DNA from: Pseudomonadota bacterium
GTDB lineage: Bacteria; Pseudomonadota; Gammaproteobacteria; Steroidobacterales; Steroidobacteraceae
NCBI GenBank assembly: GCA_023433465.1
Contig: JAEZCR010000117.1
Span: forward strand, 1-35,675
Direction of reading: 5' to 3'
DNA length: 35,675 bases
Made by a program: the position numbers and the translations under genes. How positions within the stretch are numbered: position 1 is the first letter of the stretch; each line of letters starts with the position of its first letter. A model generated the notes under the pieces. It was not told the DNA's origin, ran no database searches, and saw only the letters and a program-made list of their open reading frames with translations. Below, in pieces: positions 25,869 through 34,381 of the stretch.

Positions 25869-26537
25869 TTATCCCGGGTTTTCCGTGCCAGGCACCGTCT
25901 TCAGTTCGCCGTAGAGGCGCACCATGTTGTCGAGGTGTTGCTTGAGGACGGGGTAGTTAGTTACGCGCATCGGGATGTCGAAGACCTTGCCTTCGGCGGC
26001 GTGAATCTCGAGAACGCCGTCGGTGGCGCGCTCCGCGAGCGAGCGGATGTCCTCCCAGCGCATCGCGCCGACCCGTAATCGCCCGAAGCGTTTGCCGGGC
26101 GCGCGTGAAGTCAGGCCCGTGGTATCGCAGCGCACCGTGAAGCTGCGCATCAGCGACAGCGCAGCGAAGGCCACGGCGAACGCGCCGGCGACGGCGGCGG
26201 CCACCCAGGGATTGAAGGGCCTGCCGAGCAGGAAAGCCACGGGACTCTTGAGGCCGTCCGCGACCGCGAACAGGCATACCGCGGTCGCGACCACACCGGC
26301 GGCCGCGGTGAGCACCATCGGCACGAGCGGTACGTGAAACTCGAGTACCGGATCGCGCGCCCGCCGGCCACGATCGCGATGGGTCGCCATTTCGCGCGCG
26401 ATCTCGAGCATTTCCGGCGAACTCAGGCGTTGTTTGAGCTGCGCGAGCTCGGCCCGGGTCGCCTCGTCGGTCGCCTCCGACATCGCACGGTCGATGTCGT
26501 TCAACAGTTGCTTGTGCTCCATGGGCGGGTCGGTCAT
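25869..26537 (-). CDS. Two-helix membrane protein with C-terminal PH-like domain
   Basis: This is a 222-residue predicted inner-membrane protein. A charged helical N-terminus (KQLLNDIDRAMSEATDEATR, residues about 10-70) leads into two membrane helices (VPMVLTAAAGVVATAVCLFA and WVAAAVAGAFAVAFAALSLM). The cytoplasmic C-terminal part (SFTVRCDTTGLTSRAPGKRF to VLKQHLDNMVRLYG) has the pattern of a bacterial PH-like domain. ATG 26537 was chosen; an upstream in-frame extension to 26660 would run through the mmsA start. Its last eight codons (TVPGTENPG minus one) and stop are encoded by a REP-like repeat, so the natural C-terminus may have been altered. The function is unknown. Confidence 0.75.
   Translation of the reverse strand: MTDPPMEHKQLLNDIDRAMSEATDEATRAELAQLKQRLSSPEMLEIAREMATHRDRGRRARDPVLEFHVPLVPMVLTAAAGVVATAVCLFAVADGLKSPVAFLLGRPFNPWVAAAVAGAFAVAFAALSLMRSFTVRCDTTGLTSRAPGKRFGRLRVGAMRWEDIRSLAERATDGVLEIHAAEGKVFDIPMRVTNYPVLKQHLDNMVRLYGELKTVPGTENPG
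25871..25897. repeat. GTGCCAGGCAC-type REP repeat, copy 1
   Basis: ATCCCGGG, then TTTTCC, then the palindrome GTGCCAGGCAC and CG. It matches 34413-34439 at all but one of 27 positions and has a third, partial relative at 34382-34402. It forms the end of the minus-strand gene at 25869 and the breakpoint of the GNAT remnant. Confidence 0.75.
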
Positions 26538-26596
26538 CGCGCAACAGTATCGCCGAATTCGTCTCCGTTGTTGCGCGGCGCTACACTCGGCGGCGC

Positions 26597-28105
26597 ATGA
26601 CGCACGAACGGGTAAATACCTATACGCACTGGATCGGCGGCAACGCCGTGGCCGGCACATCCGGCCGCGCGGCCGATGTGTTCAATCCTTCGCTCGGCGT
26701 CGTGGCTTCGCGAGTCGCGCTCGCGTCGGAGCCCGAGGTCGATGACGCGGTGCGCGCGGCGCGCGCGGCATTTCCCGCGTGGGCGGCGACGCCGGCGCTG
26801 AAACGCGCGCGCATCCTGTTCCGCTTCAAGGAAATCCTCGAGCAGCGGCGCGCGGACCTTGCGACGATCATCGCCTCGGAGCACGGCAAGCTCGTGAGCG
26901 ACGCGGCGGGAGAAGTCACGCGTGGACTCGAAGTCGTCGAGTTCGCGTGTGGCGCGCCGCATCTCACGAAGGGTGAGTTCGCGGACAACGTCGGCACCGG
27001 CATCGACAGTTACAGCCTGCGCCAGCCCGTGGGCGTCGCGGTCGGCATCACGCCGTTCAATTTCCCGGCGATGGTCCCGATGTGGATGTTCCCGATCGCA
27101 CTCGTGTGCGGGAACACGTTCATCCTCAAGCCCTCGGAGCGCGACCCCGGCGCGGGTCTGCTGCTCGCGAAATGGCTCGCGGAAGCGGGGCTGCCGCCCG
27201 GCGTGTTCAACGTCGTCAACGGCGACAAAGTCGCGGTCGACGCGCTGCTGCGGCATCCGCAGGTGGACGCCGTGAGCTTCGTGGGCTCGACGCCGATCGC
27301 CGAATACGTGCAGCGCGAAGGGACGGCGCATGGCAAGCGCGTACAGGCGCTGGGCGGAGCCAAGAATCATCTCGTGATGCTGCCGGACGCGGACGTGAAC
27401 CTGACAGCCGACGCGTTACTGGGCGCGGCGTATGGCTCGGCGGGCGAGCGTTGCATGGCGATCTCGGTGGCGGTCGCCGTCGGCGACGCCGCCGCGGACA
27501 AGCTCGTCGCGACGCTCGCCGAACGTGTGCGCAAGCTGCGTATCGATCACTCGCAGAATGGCGATGCGGACATGGGGCCGCTCATCACCGCCGCGCACCA
27601 CGAGCGCGTGTGCGGGTACATCGACGCCGGCGTGCAGGAGGGGGCGAAGCTCGTGGTCGACGGCCGCGGCTTCACGCTGCCGGGATATGAACGCGGATTC
27701 TTCCTGGGCGGTAGTTTGTTCGACGGCGTGCGGCCCGGCATGCGCATCTATCGCGAGGAGATCTTCGGGCCCGTGTTGTGCGTGGTGCGCGTGCCGACGT
27801 TCGCCGAGGCCGTGCGGCTCGTGAATTCACACGAATTCGCGAACGGCACGTCGGTGTTCACGCGCGACGGCGGCGCGGCGCGTGAGTTCGTGCAAGCGAT
27901 CGAAGTCGGCATGGTCGGCGTCAACGTGCCGATCCCGGTGCCGATGGCGTTCATGAGCTTCGGCGGCTGGCGTCGTTCGAGCTTCGCCGATCACGCGATG
28001 CATGGCATGGAAGGCGTGCGGTTCTACACGCGACTGAAAACGGTCACGAGCCGCTGGCCGGATTCGGCGCAGGCCGCCGAGTTCGTCATGCCGACGATGA
28101 AATAG
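26597..28105 (+). CDS. mmsA: Methylmalonate-semialdehyde dehydrogenase (CoA-acylating)
   Basis: This aldehyde-dehydrogenase-superfamily enzyme converts methylmalonate semialdehyde or malonate semialdehyde with CoA and NAD+ to propionyl-CoA or acetyl-CoA, in valine, inositol or beta-alanine breakdown. The 502-residue protein shows the MmsA pattern: TYTHWIGGNAVAGTSGR, VGITPFNFPAMVPMWMFPIA, ILKPSERDPGAG, VSFVGSTPIAEYV, LGGAKNHLVMLPDADVN and the catalytic cysteine in GSAGERCMAISVAV. The ending FADHAMHGMEGVRFYTRLKT is also characteristic. It starts at ATG 26597, divergent from the PH-like protein 59 bases away. Other valine-degradation genes are not in the window. A hydrolase follows three bases later. 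Confidence 0.95.
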   Translation: MTHERVNTYTHWIGGNAVAGTSGRAADVFNPSLGVVASRVALASEPEVDDAVRAARAAFPAWAATPALKRARILFRFKEILEQRRADLATIIASEHGKLVSDAAGEVTRGLEVVEFACGAPHLTKGEFADNVGTGIDSYSLRQPVGVAVGITPFNFPAMVPMWMFPIALVCGNTFILKPSERDPGAGLLLAKWLAEAGLPPGVFNVVNGDKVAVDALLRHPQVDAVSFVGSTPIAEYVQREGTAHGKRVQALGGAKNHLVMLPDADVNLTADALLGAAYGSAGERCMAISVAVAVGDAAADKLVATLAERVRKLRIDHSQNGDADMGPLITAAHHERVCGYIDAGVQEGAKLVVDGRGFTLPGYERGFFLGGSLFDGVRPGMRIYREEIFGPVLCVVRVPTFAEAVRLVNSHEFANGTSVFTRDGGAAREFVQAIEVGMVGVNVPIPVPMAFMSFGGWRRSSFADHAMHGMEGVRFYTRLKTVTSRWPDSAQAAEFVMPTMK

Positions 28106-28107
28106 CC

Positions 28108-28800
28108 ATGTCACCCGCCGCGCGCGCCGTCGTCGCCGGGTTGATGTTCGCCGCGGGCCCGGCGTTCGCGGCCGAGACGGTGAGCTTCGAGACGGAGGAC
28201 GGGGCGAAGATCTACGCCGACTTCTATCGGGGCGGCGATCGCGGCGTGGTGCTCGCGCATGGCGGCCGCTACACACGGGCGAGTTGGGAGCCGCAGGCGA
28301 AGGAATTGCGCGCGCGGGGATTCACGGTGCTCGCGCCGGATTTTCGCGGCTACGGCAACTCGGTGGGGCCGGGAAAGGAAGACCCGCTGTCGGCGCCACT
28401 CCATCTCGACCTGCTCGCGGCCGTGCGCTACCTGCGCGATCGTGGCGTGCGCAGCGTCGCGATCGTCGGCGGTAGTTTGGGCGGGATGGCGGCGGGTGAT
28501 GCGCTGCTGCACATGAAGCCCGGCGAAATCGATCGCGTGGTGTTTCTCGGGTCGCGCGCGACGCTGTCGGGCGGCGACGTCTCGAAGATGCCGGGGCGCA
28601 AGCTGTTCATCGTGGCGCGCGATGACGTGCAGGGCACGAGCACGTTGCGGCTCACGGGCATCCGGCGGGATTACGAGTCTGTGCCCGAGCCGCGCGAGCT
28701 GATCGTCGTCGACGGCGCCGCACACGCGCAGGCGTTGTTCGACACGGTGCAGGGTCCGGACGTCTTCACGGCCATCGAGAAGTTTCTCGGCGCGGAGTAA
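28108..28800 (+). CDS. Secreted alpha/beta hydrolase
   Basis: This 230-residue alpha/beta-hydrolase has an N-terminal signal (GLMFAAGPAFAAE), so it is probably periplasmic. Key parts are the oxyanion strand VVLAHGGRYTRASW, LAPDFRGYGNSVGPG, the nucleophile elbow in VAIVGGSLGGMAAG (S123), a late acidic residue in FIVARDDVQG and the catalytic histidine in VDGAAHAQALFD. It is shorter than dipeptidyl-peptidase-type members and resembles small esterase-like or dienelactone-hydrolase-like proteins. It starts three bases after mmsA stops, implying co-transcription, but its substrate is unknown. Confidence 0.85.
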   Translation: MSPAARAVVAGLMFAAGPAFAAETVSFETEDGAKIYADFYRGGDRGVVLAHGGRYTRASWEPQAKELRARGFTVLAPDFRGYGNSVGPGKEDPLSAPLHLDLLAAVRYLRDRGVRSVAIVGGSLGGMAAGDALLHMKPGEIDRVVFLGSRATLSGGDVSKMPGRKLFIVARDDVQGTSTLRLTGIRRDYESVPEPRELIVVDGAAHAQALFDTVQGPDVFTAIEKFLGAE

Positions 28801-28889
28801 TACGCGCCCGCGCGAGGCAAGCCGCAAAGCTGCGCATTCCCGGCGATTAATCGGATTCACCGCGACGGCGCGCCGCGGTTCAATGGCGC

Positions 28890-29039
28890 ATGGACGCAGG
28901 GAAGCGCAAACCCACGACGAAGCACGAGCGAATTGCGACGGCGCTCGTGGCCGTGCTCGTGGCGATAGGCCTGTGGCAGTCGTATGGCGTGCTGCTCGAA
29001 GAGCGCGACGGGTTGCCGATGCGGGTCGAGCCATGGTGA
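28890..29039 (+). CDS. Very small single-helix membrane protein, tad-like group
   Basis: This 49-residue frame has a basic start (MDAGKRKPTTKHERIA), one membrane helix (TALVAVLVAIGLWQSYGVLL) and a short acidic end (EERDGLPMRVEPW). Its stop overlaps the start of the next gene by seven bases, the usual sign of translational coupling. A longer reading in another frame from 28883 is unlikely since its first 50 residues look like an out-of-frame translation. No family was recognised; it may be an accessory of the TadB/C-like proteins. Confidence 0.45.
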   Translation: MDAGKRKPTTKHERIATALVAVLVAIGLWQSYGVLLEERDGLPMRVEPW

Positions 29040-29557
29040 CGGGAAACCTGGCCGAGGCGCTGGGCGTGATGCTCGCGACGGCGCTGCTCGTGGCATTTCC
29101 CGCGCTCGCGGCCTGGCGGCGCGTCGCGCGCAGCCGGGAAGACAGCGAAGTCGCGGTGGCTTTGCAGTCCTTCGCGATCGCGCAGCGGCGCGAGGCGGAG
29201 GCGACACGGGATCCGGAGCTCGCGGCGCGCGTCGCGCGTTTGTCGGAGCGTGTGCCCGAATCGCGCGCCTTTCTGTTCGCGTTGGAGCTCACGCGGCTGG
29301 GTCCGGCGATGCTCGCGGACGCGGCTCAGCGCCTCGGGCTGCGGTTGCGGCGCCGCGTCGCATTCGAACGCAAGATGCTGGCCCGCACGCGCTCGGGGCT
29401 GCGGCGCGCCGCGGTCGCGGCCGCGCTACCGGCGCTTCTGTGGGCGGGATTGCTGGCGTTCGACGTGCGCGTGCCGGATTCGGCCCTGTTGTTCGTGCTG
29501 CTGGTCGAATGCGCGGGCTGCTACCTGCTCTGGCGCATCACGCGCGCCGCGGTATGA
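29033..29557 (+). CDS. TadB-like type II secretion F domain protein (short)
   Basis: This 174-residue inner-membrane protein has an N-terminal helix (LGVMLATALLVAFPALAAWR), a cytoplasmic helical part with ERVPESRAFLFALELTRLG and RLRRRVAFERKMLARTRSGL, and two C-terminal helices. This resembles the second half of T2SSF/TadB platform proteins of type IV/Flp pilus assembly, which are usually about 300 residues, so it is a reduced version or a half-gene. ATG 29033 overlaps the previous stop. A TadC-like gene follows after three bases. No TadA ATPase, pilin or secretin is in the window. Confidence 0.6.
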   Translation: MVTGNLAEALGVMLATALLVAFPALAAWRRVARSREDSEVAVALQSFAIAQRREAEATRDPELAARVARLSERVPESRAFLFALELTRLGPAMLADAAQRLGLRLRRRVAFERKMLARTRSGLRRAAVAAALPALLWAGLLAFDVRVPDSALLFVLLVECAGCYLLWRITRAAV

Positions 29558-29560
29558 GTC

Positions 29561-30316
29561 ATGGGAGACCTGCCGGCATTCGTGCTGCTCGCCGCCGGCG
29601 CCGGAATCGTCGCGCTCAGCGTGTTCGGCTTTCGCGGCCTCGCCGAAATCCGCGATGCATTGCGCAACGGCGAGCTGACGCGGCTCGATGCGCCGGATCG
29701 CTGGACCCTCACGCGTGCTTCTGGCGGCGCGCTCGTCGCGGTACCGGTGATGGCCGCGACGAATTCGCTGGGCACGATCGGTTTGCTGGCGGCGTTGCTG
29801 GCCGGTGCCATCGGATACGCGGCCGCGCCGCAGTTCCTCGGGTCGGCGCGTCGCCGGGTGGAGCGGGAGATGCTGGACGACCTGCCGCTGCACCTCGATC
29901 TGCTCGCGCTCGCGCTCGAAGGCGGCAGTAGTCTGTCGACCGCATTCGTCGCGTGCGCGGAGCGTGCACCCGAGGGCGCGCTGCGGCGCGCGTGGCTGCG
30001 GGCGATCGCAGAGCACGGCGTCGATGCCGAACCGCTCGAGATCCTGCGCGCGCTCGAGCAACGCGTCGGTCTCGCGCCGATGCGCTCGCTGCTGCAGGCG
30101 TTGCGCGCCGCGCAGAAGCTCGGCGTCGAATTCGCGCCGGTGTTGCGCGACAAGGCGCGCCAGTGCGCGGCCCAGCGATTCGCGCGCGCCGAGTACGTGG
30201 CGCGCGCCGCACCACTCAAGCTCTGGGCGGCGTTGATGTTGTGCCTCGCGCCGTGCAGCGTGGTGGTGCTGGCGTACCCGATGGCGCGAATGCTCGCGCT
30301 CGTGATGGGAGGGTAG
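29561..30316 (+). CDS. TadC-like type II secretion F domain protein
   Basis: This 251-residue inner-membrane platform protein of the T2SSF superfamily has the arrangement of TadC: two N-terminal helices (FVLLAAGAGIVALSVFGF and a second around GTIGLLAALLAGAIGYAAAP), the cytoplasmic T2SSF domain (LPLHLDLLALALEGGSSLST, PMRSLLQALRAAQKLGVEFA) and two C-terminal helices (LKLWAALMLCLAPCSVVVLA, MARMLALVM). In complete systems it partners TadB and the ATPase TadA to build Flp pili. Here it pairs only with a short TadB-like protein. It converges on the MocA-like gene, with eight bases between the stops. Confidence 0.8.
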   Translation: MGDLPAFVLLAAGAGIVALSVFGFRGLAEIRDALRNGELTRLDAPDRWTLTRASGGALVAVPVMAATNSLGTIGLLAALLAGAIGYAAAPQFLGSARRRVEREMLDDLPLHLDLLALALEGGSSLSTAFVACAERAPEGALRRAWLRAIAEHGVDAEPLEILRALEQRVGLAPMRSLLQALRAAQKLGVEFAPVLRDKARQCAAQRFARAEYVARAAPLKLWAALMLCLAPCSVVVLAYPMARMLALVMGG

Positions 30317-30324
30317 TCAGTGAG

Positions 30325-30963
30325 TCAGGAGTCGGACAGGGATCGCCGTTTGATGGGCGTGTTGGCCTCGAGAGCCAGCAGGTCTTCCGGCCGGTCGATG
30401 TCGAGCTCCGCGCTGGGCATCGGCAGGCGTACCAGTCGATCCAGGTGCCGCTGCAGGAGCGGCTGCGCGCCGCGATCGCCGCGCAGCTCGTTGAGCTCGC
30501 GAAAGCACCAGCGCGGAAAGATCGCCGGAACGCCGATATTGCCGGCGTACTGGGCCACGGCGATCGAATTCGGATTGCGCTTCCAGGCGCCCACGAGCCG
30601 GCGCAGATCCTCGGTCGTCACGGCCGCCTGGTCCGCGAGCACGAACAACACGGCGTCGGCCGCTTGCGGCGCATGGGCGACGCCTTCGCGAATCGAGCTG
30701 GCGATACCTTCGGCCCAGTTGCGGTTGATCGCAACGGCGGCCGGCGTGTGTTTGAGCAGCGGCGCGAGCTCGCCCGCGTGCGCGCCGAGCACCACGGTCA
30801 CCGAGTGACCGGCGAGCTCCACCGCGCGACTCACCACGGTATGCATGAGCGGGCGGCCATTGACGCGCACGAGTTGCTTGGTGGAGCCGAATCGCGTCGA
30901 GGCGCCCGCCGCGAGCACGACCACGTGGACGTGGCTGGCGTCGGGTGACGGGGAGTCGGACAT
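30325..30963 (-). CDS. MocA-like molybdenum-cofactor nucleotidyltransferase
   Basis: This GT-A-fold NTP transferase would attach CMP (or GMP) to molybdopterin for molybdenum hydroxylases. The 212-residue protein has the signature loop VVLAAGASTRFGSTKQL, INRNWAEGIASSIREGV, the metal-binding VLFVLADQAAVTTEDL and the family ending LDIDRPEDLLAL. The presence of an XdhC gene 3.5 kb away supports the molybdo-hydroxylase link. No molybdenum enzyme subunit genes are in the window. It starts six bases after the stop of the small membrane protein upstream, so the two are likely co-transcribed. Confidence 0.88.
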   Translation of the reverse strand: MSDSPSPDASHVHVVVLAAGASTRFGSTKQLVRVNGRPLMHTVVSRAVELAGHSVTVVLGAHAGELAPLLKHTPAAVAINRNWAEGIASSIREGVAHAPQAADAVLFVLADQAAVTTEDLRRLVGAWKRNPNSIAVAQYAGNIGVPAIFPRWCFRELNELRGDRGAQPLLQRHLDRLVRLPMPSAELDIDRPEDLLALEANTPIKRRSLSDS

Positions 30964-30969
30964 CGGGTC

Positions 30970-31194
30970 CTAACGTCGGGTCAGGAACCCGATTGCGATC
31001 GACGCCACGGCGCAGATGCCGAGCACGATGCCGGTCTTGGCCGCCACTTCCGTGAACGCCGCGCGCGGAATCACGTCGAGCACCGCGAGGATTGCGACCA
31101 GCGCCAACAGGACGATCGCGAGACTCACGAACAGGCGCGCCGTGGCGCCCAGGGCGCGAATTCCGGAATCGGTCTTCTGCGGTTCGAGATTCAT
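30970..31194 (-). CDS. Small two-helix membrane protein of unknown function
   Basis: This 74-residue protein has a polar N-terminus (MNLEPQKTDSGIRALGAT) and two hydrophobic segments (LFVSLAIVLLALVAILAVLD and VLGICAVASIAIGFL) joined by a short loop (IPRAAFTEVAAKT). It is transcribed just upstream of the MocA-like gene and divergent from the M48 protease, with a 174-base gap (31195-31368) where no gene was seen and which must hold both promoters. No family was recognised. Confidence 0.7.
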   Translation of the reverse strand: MNLEPQKTDSGIRALGATARLFVSLAIVLLALVAILAVLDVIPRAAFTEVAAKTGIVLGICAVASIAIGFLTRR

Positions 31195-31368
31195 GGGAGA
31201 GCCATATTAACGTCGCCCGCCCGTGACGGTGCGCCCCCGAACGTTAAACGGGTCGCACTTGAGGTGACATTTTTGCCGTCCGCCGTGCGCCAGCGCACGC
31301 CCGGGGACGCCGTTTGCGGTTAATTTTCGCCTGTTGAGTTCACGCCTTTTCAAAGGGTTAGCGAGACC

Positions 31369-33576
31369 GTGAGCGGCACCCAGTTCTTCCAGCGACAGGA
31401 CACACAGCGCAAATACACCCGGATTCTCGTGGGCGGGTTCATCGCGGCATTCCTGGTCGTGATCCTGGTGATCAATCTCATCGTCGTCGTGGGCTTCGGC
31501 GTGCATCCGCGCGAGCTCGCGAACAACCCGGCGATCGTGTTCTGGATCTCGGGCGGGGTCGCCGCCGTCATCCTGTGTTCTTCGCTCTACAAGGCCTCGC
31601 AGCTGCGCGCCGGCGGCGCGGCGGTGGCGCGCTCGCTGGGTGGCGTACCGGTCACCGCGCAGGACGCCGACCTCAAGCGGCAGCGCCTGCTCAACGTGGT
31701 CGAGGAAATGGCGATCGCGGCGCGCATCCGCAAACCGCAGGTCTTCGTGTTGCCCGACGAGGAGGCGATCAACGCGTTCGCGGCGGGTCATTCGCCGGAC
31801 GAAGCGGCGGTCGCGGTGACGCAGGGCGCGCTCGACGCGTTCGATCGCGACCAGCTACAGGCCGTCATCGGTCACGAGTTCAGCCACATCCTCAACGGCG
31901 ACATGAAGCTCAACATGCGGCTCGCCGCGTGGATCTTCGGTCTGTGGGTGATCACCGACATCGCGCTGCGCATGCTGCGCGGACGCAGCCGCGGGAAGGA
32001 CGCGGCGCGGCTCAAGATCATCGCGCTCGGAATCTTCATCGCGGGCAGCGTCGGGATGCTCGCCGGCCGGCTGCTGCAGGCCGCGATCTCACGTCGCCGC
32101 GAGCATCTCGCGGACGCCTCGGCGGTGCAGTTCACGCGTAATCCCGGCGCGCTGCAGAGCGCGTTCATCGCGATGGCGGCCAATCACGCCGGCACGCGCC
32201 TCGAGCACGAATCCGCCGCGGGCGTCGCGCACATGTTCATCGCCGCGAGCGAACCGGCCTGGGCGTCGAAGTTCGGCGGCTCGTTGTTCGCGACGCATCC
32301 CTCGCTCGAGCAGCGCGTGCGCGCGCTCGATTCGCGCGTGACGCCGAGCCGTTTCAAATCGCTGGTGAGCGAGGAGCGCCGCCGGCTCGTGAACAAGCAA
32401 CTCGCCGAGGAAGCCGCCGCGGCGGGCGAGCCGCCACCGCCGCCGACCGCGACGCTGGAGATCGGACCGTTGGGCATGGCGAATCCGGTCATTGCCGGCG
32501 TGGTCGCGGATGCGGCCATGGCGGCGGCCGAGCCTGCCGCGGGTGTGGCACCGTCGGATTCGAATTCGGCTGTGTTGGAGCTGACCACCGCGCCGGCGCC
32601 TGTCGCCGGGCCCGCGACTGGCACAAGCGCTGGCGCCAGCACCAGCAGCACGCGCTTGCCCCAGGACTCCGGACTCTCACTGTCCGACACGATGACCAGC
32701 GGCGTGCGCAAACTCGGCGGCCGCGTGCTGGCTCCGGACGTGTTACGCAATCGCCTGAGCGACGAACAACAGCATGCGATCGTCTCGGCGGTCGCGCAGA
32801 TCGAAGGCTCGCTCGAAGCCGTGCAGGGCGCCTTCGTCGCGGCGATGCTCGCGTCGGAGCCGGCGAAGTGGCGCATGCAGCTCACCAAGCTCGCACCCGT
32901 CCTCGGCATCGAACTACTGAAGGAAACGCAGGCGCAGATCCCGCGTATCGCGCATCTCGCGCCGGCAGCGCGCCTGCCCATGCTCGTCGATCTCCTGCCG
33001 CTGCTCGATGGCCTGGACGCCGCGCAGCGCAAACGCCTGCGTGCGGTGGCGCGTGCCTTCGCGCCGACCGTCGCGACCGGCGACATGTTGCGCTTCGCGG
33101 TGACGCGGATGCTCGAGAAGCGGGTCGCGAAGGCCGCCCGAAAGACACCGGAGAATGTCGAGGAAACACCGCCGCCCGTGCCGCTGCCCGAGCGCGCCGC
33201 GGCCGTCTGCGAGTCGTACGCGGGCCTCGCGCGATGCCGTTTTCCCACCGGCAACCTGGGTCTTAACGCGTATCGGGCGGGACTCATGGGCCTGCTGCCG
33301 CCGCCGAAGTGGGCGCCGTATCCCGAACTACTCGCCACGCCCGCGCAGTTCGACGCCGCCATCGCCGGCGTCGCGCAGATTCATCCGACCGGCAAGCGCG
33401 CTTTCGCGGAAGGCATGGTCCGCGTGATCTCGGTCGGTGGGCATCTCACCGTGCCACAGGTGGATCTGCTGCGCGCGATGTGTCTGCTGGTCGATTGTCC
33501 GGTGCCGGTGCTGCCGGATGATGTGGTGTACGCCGGATCCGAACTCGCGCCCGCGACTCAGGCGAACGCGCGGTAG
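31369..33576 (+). CDS. M48-family membrane metalloprotease with long C-terminal extension
   Basis: This zinc protease resembles the HtpX/Oma1 group. It has 735 residues, more than double the usual 290-330. Membrane helices lie near 19-44, 54-73 and twice between 180 and 240. The active site is HEFSH (H169-H173), with E245 in SRRREHLADASAVQF as third ligand and GTHP-like FATHPSLEQRVRALD after it. Beyond about residue 350 comes a Pro/Ala/Thr linker, then a mostly helical region of about 300 residues with repeats such as RLPMLVDLLPLLDGLDAAQ; no known domain was recognised. GTG 31369 has AAGGG upstream. It likely works in membrane quality control; the role of the extension is open. Its 3' end overlaps the TauE gene. 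Confidence 0.85.
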   Translation: MSGTQFFQRQDTQRKYTRILVGGFIAAFLVVILVINLIVVVGFGVHPRELANNPAIVFWISGGVAAVILCSSLYKASQLRAGGAAVARSLGGVPVTAQDADLKRQRLLNVVEEMAIAARIRKPQVFVLPDEEAINAFAAGHSPDEAAVAVTQGALDAFDRDQLQAVIGHEFSHILNGDMKLNMRLAAWIFGLWVITDIALRMLRGRSRGKDAARLKIIALGIFIAGSVGMLAGRLLQAAISRRREHLADASAVQFTRNPGALQSAFIAMAANHAGTRLEHESAAGVAHMFIAASEPAWASKFGGSLFATHPSLEQRVRALDSRVTPSRFKSLVSEERRRLVNKQLAEEAAAAGEPPPPPTATLEIGPLGMANPVIAGVVADAAMAAAEPAAGVAPSDSNSAVLELTTAPAPVAGPATGTSAGASTSSTRLPQDSGLSLSDTMTSGVRKLGGRVLAPDVLRNRLSDEQQHAIVSAVAQIEGSLEAVQGAFVAAMLASEPAKWRMQLTKLAPVLGIELLKETQAQIPRIAHLAPAARLPMLVDLLPLLDGLDAAQRKRLRAVARAFAPTVATGDMLRFAVTRMLEKRVAKAARKTPENVEETPPPVPLPERAAAVCESYAGLARCRFPTGNLGLNAYRAGLMGLLPPPKWAPYPELLATPAQFDAAIAGVAQIHPTGKRAFAEGMVRVISVGGHLTVPQVDLLRAMCLLVDCPVPVLPDDVVYAGSELAPATQANAR

Positions 33577-34370
33577 AGCATCCGCGCGCCCACCAGCAGC
33601 AGGAAGAAGCCGAACGCCTGGGAAAGCCGGCGGCGGCTCAGCTTGTGCGCGACCCGCGCGCCGAGCTTCGCGGTCAGCATCGATCCGGGCGCGATGATCG
33701 CAAGGCCGACCAGGCTCACGAATCCGACCGTCGCCCAGGGCAGATCGACCGGTGGGTCCGCCAGTAGATAGGCGATCGTCCCCGGGATGCTGATGAAGAT
33801 GCCGAAGAACGCGGCCGTGCCGACCGCGCGATGGATCGGGTAACCGCACAGGTTCAGCGTGGGCACGGTCAGCGTGCCGCCGCCGATCCCCATCATCGCC
33901 GAGAGCGCGCCGATGAGCGTGGCCAGCGCGCCGCCGCCCACGCGCCGCGGCACGTCGCGTGCGAAGCGCAGGTCGTCGAACGGCAGCAGCATCTTCGCGG
34001 CGATCAGCAACGCAACGGTGCCGAACACGCCCGTGAGCACGAACAGCGGCGCGTGCGAGGCGAACAGGCTGCCGAGGATCGCGCCAATCACGATGGGCGC
34101 GCCCCAGCTTCTCGCGAGCTGCCAATCCACCGCGCCATGTGAGTGGTGCGTGCGCGCCGAGCTGATCGAGGTCGGAATGATGGCCGCGAGCGAGGTCGCG
34201 ACCGCGACGTGCATGCGGTAGTCAGCCGGGACGTCCGCGAAGCGCAGCGCGTACTCGAGCACCGGCACCGTGACGATCCCACCGCCCACCCCGAGCATCC
34301 CCGCGACGAACCCGGCGATCAGCCCGGACACCGCGAGCACGACGATCAGCGGCAGCAACTCCTCGATCAC
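33558..34370 (-). CDS. TauE/SafE-family membrane transporter
   Basis: This 270-residue inner-membrane protein of the TauE/SafE (DUF81) family is implicated in export of sulfite, sulfoacetate or similar organic anions. The two repeat signatures are GFVAGMLGVGGGIVTVPVLE near the N-terminus and LIGALSAMMGIGGGTLTVP in the middle, with helices at VVLAVSGLIAGFV, VLTGVFGTVALLIAAKML and FGFFLLLVGARMLYRAF. GTG 34370 was chosen as start. A GTG at 34400 would add ten residues that are encoded by REP sequence. Its stop lies inside the M48 gene (19-base overlap of the 3' ends). The substrate is unknown. Confidence 0.88.
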   Translation of the reverse strand: MIEELLPLIVVLAVSGLIAGFVAGMLGVGGGIVTVPVLEYALRFADVPADYRMHVAVATSLAAIIPTSISSARTHHSHGAVDWQLARSWGAPIVIGAILGSLFASHAPLFVLTGVFGTVALLIAAKMLLPFDDLRFARDVPRRVGGGALATLIGALSAMMGIGGGTLTVPTLNLCGYPIHRAVGTAAFFGIFISIPGTIAYLLADPPVDLPWATVGFVSLVGLAIIAPGSMLTAKLGARVAHKLSRRRLSQAFGFFLLLVGARMLYRAFA

Positions 34371-34381
34371 CGACTTCCACC

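Noticed and set aside
26538..26660. Longer start of the PH-like membrane protein
   Set aside because: It would run across the mmsA start and reads as Arg/Cys-rich nonsense; ATG 26537 is preferred.
28883..29032. Extended TadB-like protein starting at 28883
   Set aside because: The first 50 residues look like an out-of-frame translation of the 49-residue membrane protein, which has a clear helix in its own frame.
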